Positions 1-8,930 of a stretch of 64,000 nt of DNA are shown here, in pieces. Position numbers and translations under genes: made by a program. The notes below the pieces were generated by a model. That model worked only from the letters and a program-made list of their open reading frames with translations. It was not told where the DNA came from and ran no database searches. The stretch lies in the NCBI GenBank assembly GCA_003856375.1, contig CP034120.1, positions 930,001 to 994,000 on the forward strand. Reading direction: 5' to 3'. Positions within the stretch are counted from its first letter, which is position 1, and each line of letters starts with the position of its first letter. The stretch is from Glaciecola amylolytica (GTDB taxonomy: Bacteria; Bacteroidota; Bacteroidia; Flavobacteriales_D; Crocinitomicaceae).

Positions 1-2
1 AT

Positions 3-236
3 GAGATTAACAATCTTTTTCACCCAATAGTTTTTTCCGGCATTGTTGAGTATAACATTACAATCGTTAATCGATGGGGAAATGTGATGTGGAAAACGGA
101 TAACATCCTTATCGGTTGGGATGGTATGTGTGATGAAAAAAAATGTTCTGAAGGAGTCTATTTTTGGACAATAAGATTCAAAGATAAATGTGGAACTGAA
201 CATGAAAAACATGATTTTCTTACACTAATTCGATAA
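3..236 (+). CDS. C-terminal fragment of a T9SS cargo protein (type B sorting domain)
   Basis: Reading frame 3 is open from the left edge to a TAA at 234-236, giving about 77 residues. The stretch contains the pattern IVNRWGNVMW, then GWDG, then EGVYFWTIRF, and ends in FLTLIR. This is the gliding-motility-associated C-terminal domain (type B sorting signal) that directs secretion through the Bacteroidota type IX system and surface attachment. The body of the protein lies outside the window, so its activity cannot be named. The same domain type closes the giant adhesin at 39221-48271. The start is missing because the window cuts the gene. Confidence 0.8.
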   Translation, partial: EINNLFHPIVFSGIVEYNITIVNRWGNVMWKTDNILIGWDGMCDEKKCSEGVYFWTIRFKDKCGTEHEKHDFLTLIR

Positions 237-286
237 ACAACAATGTCCTTACAGAGAGTGAGATGAGGAAAAAATTAAAGTAAACT

Positions 287-334
287 TTTCAAATCTCCCA
301 CCAAATAGTTCGAAATATCTGACATCAGGATCAC
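287..334. repeat. Short intergenic repeat, copy 1
   Basis: About 47 bp that reappears at 11828-11873 with only a few differences; both share the core AGTTCGAAATATCT and both are followed at once by a terminator-like hairpin. A shortened copy (CCTCCACCAAATAGTTC) lies near 25836-25853. On the minus strand both full copies can be read as a peptide containing RYFELFGG, so this may be a coding remnant rather than an RNA element. Function unknown. Confidence 0.5.
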
Positions 335-336
335 GA

Positions 337-366
337 AAGCTTCACAGAAATGTGGAGCTTTTTTGA
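337..366 (+). terminator. Rho-independent terminator-like hairpin
   Basis: AAGCTTCACA pairs with TGTGGAGCTT around a GAAA loop and runs into a T tract. It lies 100 bp after the T9SS cargo gene that ends at 236 and probably terminates it. Confidence 0.6.
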
Positions 367-375
367 TTTATATTA

Positions 376-463
376 TTTGCTCAGCTGGATAGAGCGTCCC
401 GACCGCAAGAGTCGTGAAGGTCTTTGGTTGGTCCCGATAGCTATCGGGACCAACCGGGGTCAC
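376..463 (+). pseudogene. Decayed tRNA-like sequence (possibly tRNA-Arg)
   Basis: The segment starts with GCTCAGCTGGATAGAGC, a textbook D-arm, and after a poorly pairing anticodon region has AAGGTCTTTGGTT followed by CCAACCGGGGTCAC, like the variable loop and T-arm of a tRNA. The acceptor 5' strand is absent (AT-rich sequence instead), and the T-loop is replaced by a perfect palindrome at 426-455. The remnant ends next to a terminator-like hairpin, as real tRNA genes often do. I see no intact cloverleaf, so I call it a remnant; the isotype guess is weak. It sits immediately left of the restriction operon, a usual place for integrated accessory DNA. Confidence 0.45.
426..455. repeat. 30-bp perfect palindrome inside the tRNA-like remnant
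   Basis: GGTTGGTCCCGATAG is followed directly by its exact reverse complement. The centre, CCCGATAGCTATCGGG, is of a kind I recall as frequent in Bacteroidota intergenic DNA. It occupies the position of the T-loop in the tRNA-like remnant and would form a strong hairpin. Confidence 0.8.
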
Positions 464-473
464 TTTTAAAAGT

Positions 474-516
474 AAAAAGCTTTTGCAAACATGAGTTTGT
501 GGAGGCTTTTTTAGTT
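474..516 (+). terminator. Terminator-like hairpin before the restriction operon
   Basis: AAAAAGCTTTTGCAAAC and GTTTGTGGAGGCTTTTT pair imperfectly around ATGA and run into a T-rich tract. It isolates the tRNA-like remnant from hsdM. From 517 to 693 I see only AT-rich DNA that must carry the hsdM promoter (a weak TATATTTA at 623-630), with no further gene. Confidence 0.5.
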
Positions 517-693
517 TTTGGGTAAACAAATGAGTATTTAGTGGATATTTAATTAAGAAAGCTATACTAATACTATTTTTATCAACTGGTTCTTATTTTA
601 CTGACTATTTCCATACTATTTTTATATTTACCCTACTTGACAAAATATTGAATCAAAGCAAAATTAAAACAGAGCGGATGCTCAAAAAAATAA

Positions 694-2361
694 ATGAATC
701 CAGAAGAACAGAAGTATCTCAAAGATCTTGATAAGAAGTTATGGACTGCAGCAGACAAGCTCAGATCGACACTTTCTGCCGCGGAATATAAACATGCGGT
801 ATTAGGTCTTATTTTTTTAAAATATGTGAGTGATACGTTTGAAGAAAGACGTACTGAATTATTAAAAGAACTTAAAGATCCAAAAAGTGATATTTATCTT
901 TCTAAGGATGATTTCGATAAACAGGAGGATTACGATAAAGAAATTCAATATGAGTTGGAAGTAAGAGATTCTTATACTGAAAAAAATGTCTTTTGGGTAC
1001 CTGAAAAAGCGAGGTGGAAAACACTAGTAGAACTTGCCAAATTACCCGTAGGAGAAGATTTGCCATGGGAAAAGAAAACTCCAAACGGTGACAAATTTGA
1101 AAAAATGCGAGGAGTAGATTTTTTGATTGATGATGCTTTAGAAGCAATTGAGAAAGACAATTCTAAGCTTAAAGGTGTTCTAAACAAAACCTACACTCGA
1201 TTAAATTTGGATAATGATAAGCTCTCGGAGTTAATAGACCATATAAATACCATTCAACCGGTATTTGGATCATTACATGCAAAAGACATACTTGGACACG
1301 TTTATGAATATTTCTTAGGAGAATTTGCGAGTGCAGAAGGAAAAAAAGGAGGGCAATATTACACTCCGAAGTCTATTGTAGGCTTGATTGTAGATATGTT
1401 GGAACCATATAAAGGCAGAATATATGATCCAGCAATGGGATCTGGCGGATTCTTTGTACAAAGTGAAAAGTTTGTGCAAAAATTTGGAGGAAAAATTGGG
1501 GATATTTCTGTTTATGGGCAGGAATATAATCACACTACCTGGCAACTTGCTGCTATGAATATGGCAATCCGTGGCATTGATTTCAATTTTGGAAAGGGAC
1601 CTGCGGACACATTGAATAATGATCAACATCCCGATTTACGTGCAGACTATATCATGGCTAACCCTCCTTTTAACATTAGAGAATGGTGGAGTGAAAAACT
1701 GGTTGATGATGTACGCTGGAAATATGGAATTCCTCCAGAAGGAAATGCCAATTTCGCATGGCTGCAGCACATGATTCATCACTTAAGCCCACAAGGATCG
1801 ATGGCTTTGTTATTGGCAAATGGTTCTATGAGCTCTTCCACCAAAGGGGAAGGTGATATCAGAGAGGCGGTATTGAAAGCAGATTTGGTAGAATGTATGG
1901 TGGCTTTGCCTGGGCAATTGTTTACTAACACTCAAATTCCTGCATGTATTTGGTTTCTAACAAAAAACAAAAAAGCAACAGATACGAAAAGAGATAGAAG
2001 CAAGGAGGTTCTTTTTATTGATGCCCGTGAAAAAGGTTATATGAAAGATAGGGTACTCAGAGACTTCACAGAATCAGACATTTCATATATTGCCTCAACA
2101 TTTCATGATTGGCAACAAAATATTAGCTATAAAGATGTTGCAGGATTTTGTAAAAGTGTGAAATTGGATGAAATTGCAAAGAATGATTACGTACTAACTC
2201 CAGGTAGATATGTTGATGATAAAGAGGTTGTTAATAATATTGAAATATTTAGTGATAAGATGAATCATTTAACGGGTGAATTAAAGATTCAACTAGAAAA
2301 AAGTAATCAACTAGAACTGATAATAAGAGAAAAATTGGGAGAATTGGGTTATGAAATTTAA
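694..2361 (+). CDS. hsdM: Type I restriction-modification system, DNA methyltransferase subunit M
   Basis: A 555-residue N6-adenine methyltransferase subunit. The N-terminal part (about 1-150) is the helical HsdM N domain, with DKLRSTLSAAEYKHAVLGLI near residue 22. The catalytic domain follows: GGQYYTPKSIV at 219, the AdoMet-binding loop DPAMGSGG at 245-252 and the catalytic motif IV NPPF at 323-326. The length is normal for the family. With HsdS it forms the modification enzyme that marks the host genome, and with HsdR the restriction complex. It overlaps hsdS by 11 bp, so translation is probably coupled. The ATG at 694 follows an AT-rich leader and gives the expected family N-terminus. It is first in a four-gene operon that looks more AT-rich than the surface-protein genes further right, which fits acquisition. 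Confidence 0.95.
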   Translation: MNPEEQKYLKDLDKKLWTAADKLRSTLSAAEYKHAVLGLIFLKYVSDTFEERRTELLKELKDPKSDIYLSKDDFDKQEDYDKEIQYELEVRDSYTEKNVFWVPEKARWKTLVELAKLPVGEDLPWEKKTPNGDKFEKMRGVDFLIDDALEAIEKDNSKLKGVLNKTYTRLNLDNDKLSELIDHINTIQPVFGSLHAKDILGHVYEYFLGEFASAEGKKGGQYYTPKSIVGLIVDMLEPYKGRIYDPAMGSGGFFVQSEKFVQKFGGKIGDISVYGQEYNHTTWQLAAMNMAIRGIDFNFGKGPADTLNNDQHPDLRADYIMANPPFNIREWWSEKLVDDVRWKYGIPPEGNANFAWLQHMIHHLSPQGSMALLLANGSMSSSTKGEGDIREAVLKADLVECMVALPGQLFTNTQIPACIWFLTKNKKATDTKRDRSKEVLFIDAREKGYMKDRVLRDFTESDISYIASTFHDWQQNISYKDVAGFCKSVKLDEIAKNDYVLTPGRYVDDKEVVNNIEIFSDKMNHLTGELKIQLEKSNQLELIIREKLGELGYEI

Positions 2362-3712
2362 TGTTCAAAATAAACCAATTAGAGAATTAACATCATACAT
2401 TAGTAGAGGTGTGACGCCCAAATATATCGAAGAAGATGGTATTGTTGTTATAAATCAAAAATGTATTCGAGATTACAAGGTAGATTTAAGTTTAGCGCGT
2501 CGGCATGATCAGTTGAATAAAAATGTAAGTAAAGATAAGATTGTAAAGAAATATGATGTGTTGGTTAATTCAACAGGGAAGGGCACATTGGGTAGAGTTG
2601 CACAATACTTGGGAGATGAAGAAGTAATTGTAGACTCACATATTACAATTGTACGACCTGATAAAAAAGTTATTAATCCTTTATATTTTGGGTTTGTTTT
2701 GAGATTAAGTCAACCAAAAATAGAATCCTTAGCTGAAGGTAGTACTGGGCAAACGGAACTAAGTAGAATTGCACTTGGAAATCTTGAAATTAAAATAATA
2801 GATGATTTAAATTTTCAAGAATGTGTGGCAAGTATTCTTTCTGGATTAGATCAAAAAATTTGGATAAATGAATTAATGAATCCAAATCTAAAATCAATTT
2901 CTCAGTTGATTTTCAAGCGGTTTTTTATTGATTTTGAATTGGTTAGATGTAAAGCTGCTGCTATTTCAAATGGTGAAAATGCTCAAATGGCTGCTATTAA
3001 AGTTATATCTGGAATGTCACAAGAAAAACTTGAAAATATATCTCCTGAAAGATTTGAAAAGTTAGCAGCTATTGCGGATTTATTTCCTGATGAGCTTGAA
3101 AATAAAGAATATGGAGAAATTCCTAAGGGTTGGAAATGGATTCCGTTATATGATACTGCTGAATATGTGAATGGTTCTTCGTTTAAAACTAGTGATTTTA
3201 ATGCTAAGAAGGAAGGTTTACCAATTGTGAAAATTGTGGAATTAAAATTAGGGATTACATCTCAAACTCAATTCACGACTAATGAGATTAGAGAAAAATA
3301 TGTTATCAACAATGATTCACTTCTTTATTCTTGGTCTGGAAGCCCAGATACTTCTTTGGAAGTATTTAAGTGGTTTGGAGGTAAAGGATGGCTAAATCAA
3401 CATATATTTTTAATTAATACACCAACACAGGCTCAAAAAGTGTTTGTTTTTAACCTACTTACACATATGAGACCTATTTTAGTGGGAATTGCAAAAAATA
3501 AACAAACTACAGGTTTAGGTCATGTAACTGTAGCTGATATGAAACGTATTCAAGTTCCATTCCCTGATGAAAATGGATTTAAATTAATATTAGAGTATTT
3601 GTCTCCATTGTATGAGATGGATTCAAACAATGTTATTCTGAATGAAAATTTAAAGAAGCAAAGGGAAGCTTTGATTTCAAAATTGCTATTGGGAGAATTA
3701 GAAATAAACTGA
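2351..3712 (+). CDS. hsdS: Type I restriction-modification system, specificity subunit S
   Basis: A 453-residue HsdS with two target-recognition halves. The first runs from about residue 5 to 150, with the GSTGQTELSRIALGNLEI type of motif near residue 128. The second begins near residue 257 (EYGEIPKGWKWIPL) and ends in the conserved coiled-coil tail KQREALISKLLLGELEI. It would bind the two halves of a bipartite target and dock two HsdM subunits. The target sequence cannot be read from the protein. It starts inside the hsdM end and stops 4 bp before the SIR2 gene. No second hsdS gene, recombinase or inverted repeats suggesting phase variation were seen. Confidence 0.92.
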   Translation: MKFNVQNKPIRELTSYISRGVTPKYIEEDGIVVINQKCIRDYKVDLSLARRHDQLNKNVSKDKIVKKYDVLVNSTGKGTLGRVAQYLGDEEVIVDSHITIVRPDKKVINPLYFGFVLRLSQPKIESLAEGSTGQTELSRIALGNLEIKIIDDLNFQECVASILSGLDQKIWINELMNPNLKSISQLIFKRFFIDFELVRCKAAAISNGENAQMAAIKVISGMSQEKLENISPERFEKLAAIADLFPDELENKEYGEIPKGWKWIPLYDTAEYVNGSSFKTSDFNAKKEGLPIVKIVELKLGITSQTQFTTNEIREKYVINNDSLLYSWSGSPDTSLEVFKWFGGKGWLNQHIFLINTPTQAQKVFVFNLLTHMRPILVGIAKNKQTTGLGHVTVADMKRIQVPFPDENGFKLILEYLSPLYEMDSNNVILNENLKKQREALISKLLLGELEIN

Positions 3713-3716
3713 TACT

Positions 3717-4895
3717 ATGGAGAATAAAATAGTAAAAGATAATGACCAAGCTATTAAGAAAATCGAAGAGATTTTGCAAAGTGGTCTTGATAGTAACGAT
3801 AAATTTAATGAGGCATTCAATGGTGAACAATTAATTGAAATTAATAGCCTGATACCTGATAGAGAATCTTATCAATATACTCCCAGTGAGATTGTTTTTT
3901 GGGTTGATAGAAATACTTATTATGATGAATTAGAAAATTTCCAAAGTGGTGAAGCACAAGAAAGGCATAACGAATTAATAGAATATTTATTCTCAACAGA
4001 GCAGGATTCTGTTTTCGAAGAGTTAAAGGATGCGATAGAAAGAAAAAGAGTTGCTCCATTTATAGGAGCTGGTGTATCAAAAGCATTTGATTTCCCTCTT
4101 TGGATAGAAGCTCTTCATAGTATTAATGAAAGTTTGGGTAAAATTGAAGGAGTGGAAGAATTGATAAAAAAGTTTCAGTTTTTAGAAGCCGCGGAAATTT
4201 TATATCAATCCAACTCAACTCAGTTTAACAATTATATAAGGAGAAAATTTCCTTTGGGACTAGAGAAGAAGAATGATTTAGGTAAATGGGGAATACCAAG
4301 GCTTCTCCCAAAGGTCACTTCAGGGTGCGTGATAACTACAAATTATGATAAAATATTGGAAACTGTTTTTGAGGCTGAAAACAAACCATTTCAAGGTTTT
4401 ATGAAAGGGGTGAATCAGAATGAAAAGTTCGTTTCCAAGCTAATTAAAAATGACCGTTGCATTCTTAAGTTACACGGTGATTATGAATACGAGGATAGCT
4501 ATATTTTCTGTAAAAGTCAATACGACAATGCTTACAACAAAGATAAATTAGATGAAATTGATTTTACCAAACCACTTCCGAAGACACTGAGACAAATATA
4601 TATAAGTCATTCAATATTGTTTTTAGGTTGTAGTCTTGAACAGGATAAGACATTGGATCTTTTTAAGCAAATAAAAACGGAGAATCAATTTGAAATACCT
4701 GATCATTTTGCAATTTTGGAGCATAAGGCTACAGAGGATCCAAATTGGAAGATTAATACAGAAAGTAGACTTTTAGAATTGAATATAAGACCAATTTGGT
4801 ATGAAACAGGAAAGCATGCTCAATTAGAAGAACTAATTCTACTGGCTTTAGATTTAATAGATAAAAAAGTAAACTTTAAACGTAAAAAGTCATGA
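3717..4895 (+). CDS. SIR2-like domain protein embedded in the type I R-M operon
   Basis: A 392-residue protein. After an N-terminal region of about 110 residues with no domain I recognise, a SIR2-like Rossmann fold begins: GAGVS at 117-121, TTNYD at 207-211, KLHGD at 251-255 and LFLGCS at about 301-306. These are the usual signatures of the bacterial SIR2_2 family, many of whose members are NAD-degrading effectors in phage defence (ThsA, DSR and SIR2-HerA are known cases). The gene begins 4 bp after hsdS and its stop overlaps the hsdR start by 4 bp (ATGA), so it is co-translated with the restriction genes. No membrane segment or signal peptide is seen. My inference is an abortive-infection effector that guards the restriction enzyme; NADase activity itself is not proven by the motifs. 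Confidence 0.85.
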   Translation: MENKIVKDNDQAIKKIEEILQSGLDSNDKFNEAFNGEQLIEINSLIPDRESYQYTPSEIVFWVDRNTYYDELENFQSGEAQERHNELIEYLFSTEQDSVFEELKDAIERKRVAPFIGAGVSKAFDFPLWIEALHSINESLGKIEGVEELIKKFQFLEAAEILYQSNSTQFNNYIRRKFPLGLEKKNDLGKWGIPRLLPKVTSGCVITTNYDKILETVFEAENKPFQGFMKGVNQNEKFVSKLIKNDRCILKLHGDYEYEDSYIFCKSQYDNAYNKDKLDEIDFTKPLPKTLRQIYISHSILFLGCSLEQDKTLDLFKQIKTENQFEIPDHFAILEHKATEDPNWKINTESRLLELNIRPIWYETGKHAQLEELILLALDLIDKKVNFKRKKS

Positions 4896-7800
4896 TTCAC
4901 GAAAAGCAACTAGAAATGCTAGCGTTGTCATGGTTTCAAGATAACGGCTATATATATATTCCAGGCCAAGATATTGCACCTGAAAGCGATAATCCATATC
5001 GGTCATCTTTTAAAGAAGTAATTCTTGAACAAGAAACACTTCTTGCTTTGGAGAAATTGAATCCAAATATTCCCAAGCAAAAATTTGAAGAAGTAATCAA
5101 AATATTGAAAAACCCTTCTACAGGCTCATTAATTCAACAGAATAAGATCTTTCATCATTACCTTTTGAATGGTATTGACATTGACTTTGAGTTAAATGGA
5201 GAAAGAGAAAAGGATAAGGTGTTTTTGATTGATTTTAAAAACATTGAACGGAATAGATTCTTGGTAGTAGATCAGTTTTCTGTTGTGGGTCCCAAATTTA
5301 CAAGAAGGCCTGATTTAGTGATTTTCATTAATGGATTACCCATTGCGATAATAGAGCTAAAGAGCTTAACCAACGAGAATACCGATGTTTGGGGAGCATA
5401 TAATCAGCTGCAAACCTATAAAGAAGACATTCAAGATTTGTTCGTGTACAATGAGGCTTTAGTGGTTTCTGATGGAATTACAGCTCGTATTGGTTCATTG
5501 ACAGCAAATAAGGAAAGATTCTTACCTTGGCGAACTATAGAAAATGAGGATGATCGCCCTTTGATGGAATATCAGTTAGAAACTGTTATTAAAGGTTTCT
5601 TTAAGCCCGAATTGTTTCTTGACTATTTACGTCATTTTGTACTTTATGAACAAGATGGAGATTTTCTGATAAAAAAAATAGCAGCTTATCACCAATTTCA
5701 TGCAGTAAGAGAAGCCGTAAAAGCTACCATTATTGCTGCGGATTTGTCGATTCCAAATAATATAGTGTCTGAACCAAGAGCGAATTATGGTAAGAGAGTA
5801 TTGCCAGGTTCAAAGAAAGCAGGTGTTATTTGGCATACTCAAGGTTCAGGAAAGAGTATTTCTATGGTCTGCTACGCAGGTAAATTAATTCAACAAGCAG
5901 AAATGTTGAATCCTACTATAGTTGTTGTTACCGATAGATCAGACTTAGACGGACAGTTGTTTAAGACTTTCTCCCAATCTTCGGAGTTGCTTCGCGAAAC
6001 TCCGATACAAGCAGGAAGTAGAGAAGAATTACGAGATATTCTGAATTCAAGGAAATCAGGGGGTATTGTTTTTACCACAGTTCAAAAATTCGGATTGCTA
6101 GAAGGAGAAGATCAACACCCTTTGCTTAGTGATCGAACTAATATTGTTGTGATCAGCGATGAAGCACATCGTTCTCAATACGGGGACAAGGCGAAATTGG
6201 ATATAAAAACAGGTATTTATAAATATGGTTATTCCAAACATCTAAGAGATGCATTGAGAGAAGCGACTTTTATTGGTTTTACAGGAACTCCTATTTCACA
6301 AGGAGATAAGGATACGAGGGCTGTTTTTGGAGACGAAATAAGTATCTACGATATTCAAGATGCTGTTGATGATGGAGCTACAGTTCCGATCTACTATGAA
6401 AGCCGGCTGGCAAGATTGGATATCAATCGTTCGGAAATTGAAGCACTTAGTGACGAAGTCGAAGAAGTTATTGAAGATGAAGAAGATTTAGCATTAAGAG
6501 AAAGTACGAAGGGCAAATGGGCAGCTTTAGAAAAATTGGTTGGTGCAGCTCCCAGGCTCAAAGAAGTTGCTGAAGATTTGGTAAGCCATTTTAAAGCAAG
6601 GCTTGAATTATTGGATGGTAAGGCGATAATTGTTTGTATGAGTCGCGAAATTTGTGTAAATATGTACAATGCAATTGTCACCGTCGAACCTAAATGGCAT
6701 TCAACAGATCCTAAAGAAGGTGCGATCAAAGTAATCATGACTGGATCAGCCAGTGATAAAGAACTGCTTAAGCCCCACATTTATACCAAGCAAACTCGGA
6801 AAGATCTTGAGAAGCGATTTAAAGATCCGGAGGATGAAATGAAATTAGTAATTGTACGCGATATGTGGTTAACTGGTTTTGACGTGCCGGCATGTAATAC
6901 GATGTACATAGATAAACCGATGAAAGGGCATAATTTAATGCAGGCAATCGCCCGTGTCAATCGTGTTTTTAAAGACAAACCTGGTGGATTAGTTGTAGAT
7001 TATATTGGAATAGCGAATGAACTTAAAGAAGCTCTTAAAACATATACCGACTCTAATGGGAAAGGATCACCAACGCTCAAGACGACGGAAGCTTTTTCCA
7101 TCATGATGAAAAATCTTGATGCAGTGCGAGGTCTTATGCATGGTTTTGACTACACTGCATATAAAACAAATGCACTTCATTTATTAATTTCAGCTTCTAA
7201 CCACATTCTCGAGGAAAGAGAAGGGGGCAAACGCAGATTTCTAGACTTGATGGCTGCCATTAACAAAGCATTTTCACTGTGCAGTACCTTGGATGAAGCG
7301 CAAGATGTAAAGCTGGAAATAGCGTTTTTCAACGCTATTAAAACTGCTTTCGTGAAAAACATGAACGTGGACCAGAAACGGATCAATGAAATTAGGGATT
7401 CATTACTTAAGCAAATTTTGGATAATGCTGTGATTCCCGAAGGTGTTGATGATATTTTCTTATTGGCGGGACTGGCTAAACCGAATATTGGTATTTTATC
7501 AGATGAATTCCTAGAAGAAATTAGAAACATACCGCATAAAAATCTTGCTGTTGAACTCTTAGAAAAGTTGCTAAAAGATGAAATAAGGTCCAGAACAAAA
7601 GGGAATATTGTTCAGGAAAAGAAATATGGAGATAGGCTTTTAGAAACACTTAAAAAATATAATAATCGTGTCATCGAAACAGCACAAGTTATTGAGCTGT
7701 TAATCGAAATGCATCGTGATTTTGTCAATGCAATAAAGGAAGAGGAAGATCTTGGATTAACTCCTGATGAAGTTCGTTTCTATTTTGCATTAGCTGAAAA

Positions 7801-8047
7801 TAATATAGGAGAAAAAGCATTGGCTAATGAAAACTTAAAAAGAATAGCGGTAGAACTAACAGCCAGTTTAAGATCCAGTACGACCGTAGATTGGCAAGTA
7901 AGAGATAGTGTTAAAGCGAAAATCAGAAATATGGTGCGAAGATTATTAAGAAAACATGGTTATCCACCTGATTTTTCGCAAGATGCTATTGATTTGGTTT
8001 TAAATCAAGCTGCTGTTTTAGCTGATTACTGGACTGAGGACTATTAA
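4892..8047 (+). CDS. hsdR: Type I restriction-modification system, endonuclease/translocase subunit R
   Basis: A 1051-residue HsdR of normal size. The N-terminal nuclease has the PD-(D/E)XK pair: D141 in RRPDLVIF and E155-L-K157 in AIIELKS. The superfamily 2 motor follows with Walker A TQGSGKS at 316-322, the DEAH box at 423-426 ([11 protein letters not shown]), FTGTPI soon after, and the late motif [13 protein letters not shown]. The C-terminal helical part binds the methylase. It translocates unmodified DNA and cleaves away from the recognition site. The start codon overlaps the SIR2 stop as ATGA. All motifs are intact and no frameshift is visible, so the system should be active. Confidence 0.95.
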   Translation: MIHEKQLEMLALSWFQDNGYIYIPGQDIAPESDNPYRSSFKEVILEQETLLALEKLNPNIPKQKFEEVIKILKNPSTGSLIQQNKIFHHYLLNGIDIDFELNGEREKDKVFLIDFKNIERNRFLVVDQFSVVGPKFTRRPDLVIFINGLPIAIIELKSLTNENTDVWGAYNQLQTYKEDIQDLFVYNEALVVSDGITARIGSLTANKERFLPWRTIENEDDRPLMEYQLETVIKGFFKPELFLDYLRHFVLYEQDGDFLIKKIAAYHQFHAVREAVKATIIAADLSIPNNIVSEPRANYGKRVLPGSKKAGVIWHTQGSGKSISMVCYAGKLIQQAEMLNPTIVVVTDRSDLDGQLFKTFSQSSELLRETPIQAGSREELRDILNSRKSGGIVFTTVQKFGLLEGEDQHPLLSDRTNIVVISDEAHRSQYGDKAKLDIKTGIYKYGYSKHLRDALREATFIGFTGTPISQGDKDTRAVFGDEISIYDIQDAVDDGATVPIYYESRLARLDINRSEIEALSDEVEEVIEDEEDLALRESTKGKWAALEKLVGAAPRLKEVAEDLVSHFKARLELLDGKAIIVCMSREICVNMYNAIVTVEPKWHSTDPKEGAIKVIMTGSASDKELLKPHIYTKQTRKDLEKRFKDPEDEMKLVIVRDMWLTGFDVPACNTMYIDKPMKGHNLMQAIARVNRVFKDKPGGLVVDYIGIANELKEALKTYTDSNGKGSPTLKTTEAFSIMMKNLDAVRGLMHGFDYTAYKTNALHLLISASNHILEEREGGKRRFLDLMAAINKAFSLCSTLDEAQDVKLEIAFFNAIKTAFVKNMNVDQKRINEIRDSLLKQILDNAVIPEGVDDIFLLAGLAKPNIGILSDEFLEEIRNIPHKNLAVELLEKLLKDEIRSRTKGNIVQEKKYGDRLLETLKKYNNRVIETAQVIELLIEMHRDFVNAIKEEEDLGLTPDEVRFYFALAENNIGEKALANENLKRIAVELTASLRSSTTVDWQVRDSVKAKIRNMVRRLLRKHGYPPDFSQDAIDLVLNQAAVLADYWTEDY

Positions 8048-8090
8048 TGATTGGAGTTAAAGATATGTCACTTAATAATTGCAAACTTCT

Positions 8091-8837
8091 ATGAAACACC
8101 TCAACTTAACAAAAAAATACTGTGAGTTTATAGAAGAATTTCACCTTGTTGAAAGAATCAAATTCGATGAGACAAAAACAGATATTAGTGAAGCTATTTT
8201 TTATCATGTTTTTAAAGTAAAACAAAGCTTGTGGAAACAGATGTCCAATTTTGATAGATTGAAACGGATATCGACGTCTGATTTGTTACAAGACCTGATT
8301 GCGTATTATTTGAAAGCGACTTTGCCCAGTGATTTCAAAGTTGTTTTAGAAAAAAAAGTAGGAAAATTACAGCCCGATATTTTGATTGAATACCAAGAAG
8401 GAAATTTGTTTATAATTGAAGTCAAGACGACTATTGGGTGGGATAGGAATTCAATTGACGGACATATTCAGAGTAGAATTCAAGATTTGTCAAATACTTT
8501 TCAAATTCCTAAAAATAATATCATATATATTTTTCAATCGCCATGGAATGTAAATAAAACATTCAGAGAAAAATACTGGAATGCAAAGGAAAACAAACCT
8601 GCAAATAATTTAGATTTAGAATTTCCATTTAATATTATTAGACCATTATTTAGCGGAGAAGACCCTTTTTATTACAAAAGACAAGGGTCAGAGAACAAAT
8701 ACTTTGATGAAGAGGAAATTATATCGCTGGCGAAGATGAATATCGTTGTACCATTTGAAATAACAATTTCAAATATTCTTGCAGCAGCACAAAACGCTTC
8801 CTTTACTAAATCATTCGAACTGCGACGGAATATGTGA
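8091..8837 (+). CDS. PD-(D/E)XK nuclease-like protein downstream of hsdR
   Basis: A 248-residue protein starting at the ATG at 8091; an in-frame TTG four codons earlier is less likely. I do not recognise a named family. Residues 94-112 show the fold signature of PD-(D/E)XK nucleases: D96 in QPDILIE, then a hydrophobic strand and E110-V-K112 in FIIEVKTT, with an upstream acidic helix (ISEAIFYHV near 32-40) that could supply the first acid. No signal peptide or membrane segment. It lies 43 bp after hsdR in the same direction and so probably belongs to the same defence cluster. It could equally be a restriction-like protein with a lost partner. Confidence in the fold is moderate, in any function low. 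Confidence 0.6.
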   Translation: MKHLNLTKKYCEFIEEFHLVERIKFDETKTDISEAIFYHVFKVKQSLWKQMSNFDRLKRISTSDLLQDLIAYYLKATLPSDFKVVLEKKVGKLQPDILIEYQEGNLFIIEVKTTIGWDRNSIDGHIQSRIQDLSNTFQIPKNNIIYIFQSPWNVNKTFREKYWNAKENKPANNLDLEFPFNIIRPLFSGEDPFYYKRQGSENKYFDEEEIISLAKMNIVVPFEITISNILAAAQNASFTKSFELRRNM

Positions 8838-8930
8838 AGGATCTCCTGATCCTCCGCAGCGGGGGATTTGTGGGATTATAGAATGATACACTGTGGACTT
8901 TTGTAAGTAATCAAAACGATTAATTGGTAA

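Noticed and set aside
376-463. A functional tRNA gene
   Set aside because: The acceptor stem cannot pair, the anticodon stem is disrupted and the T-loop is replaced by a palindrome.
2351-3712. Phase-variable hsdS through inverted repeats or simple repeats
   Set aside because: No second hsdS, no inverted copies and no long homopolymer or short tandem repeat in the gene were seen.
8079-8090. TTG start of the PD-(D/E)XK-like gene at 8079
   Set aside because: The ATG four codons later is a better start and no ribosome-binding feature favours TTG.
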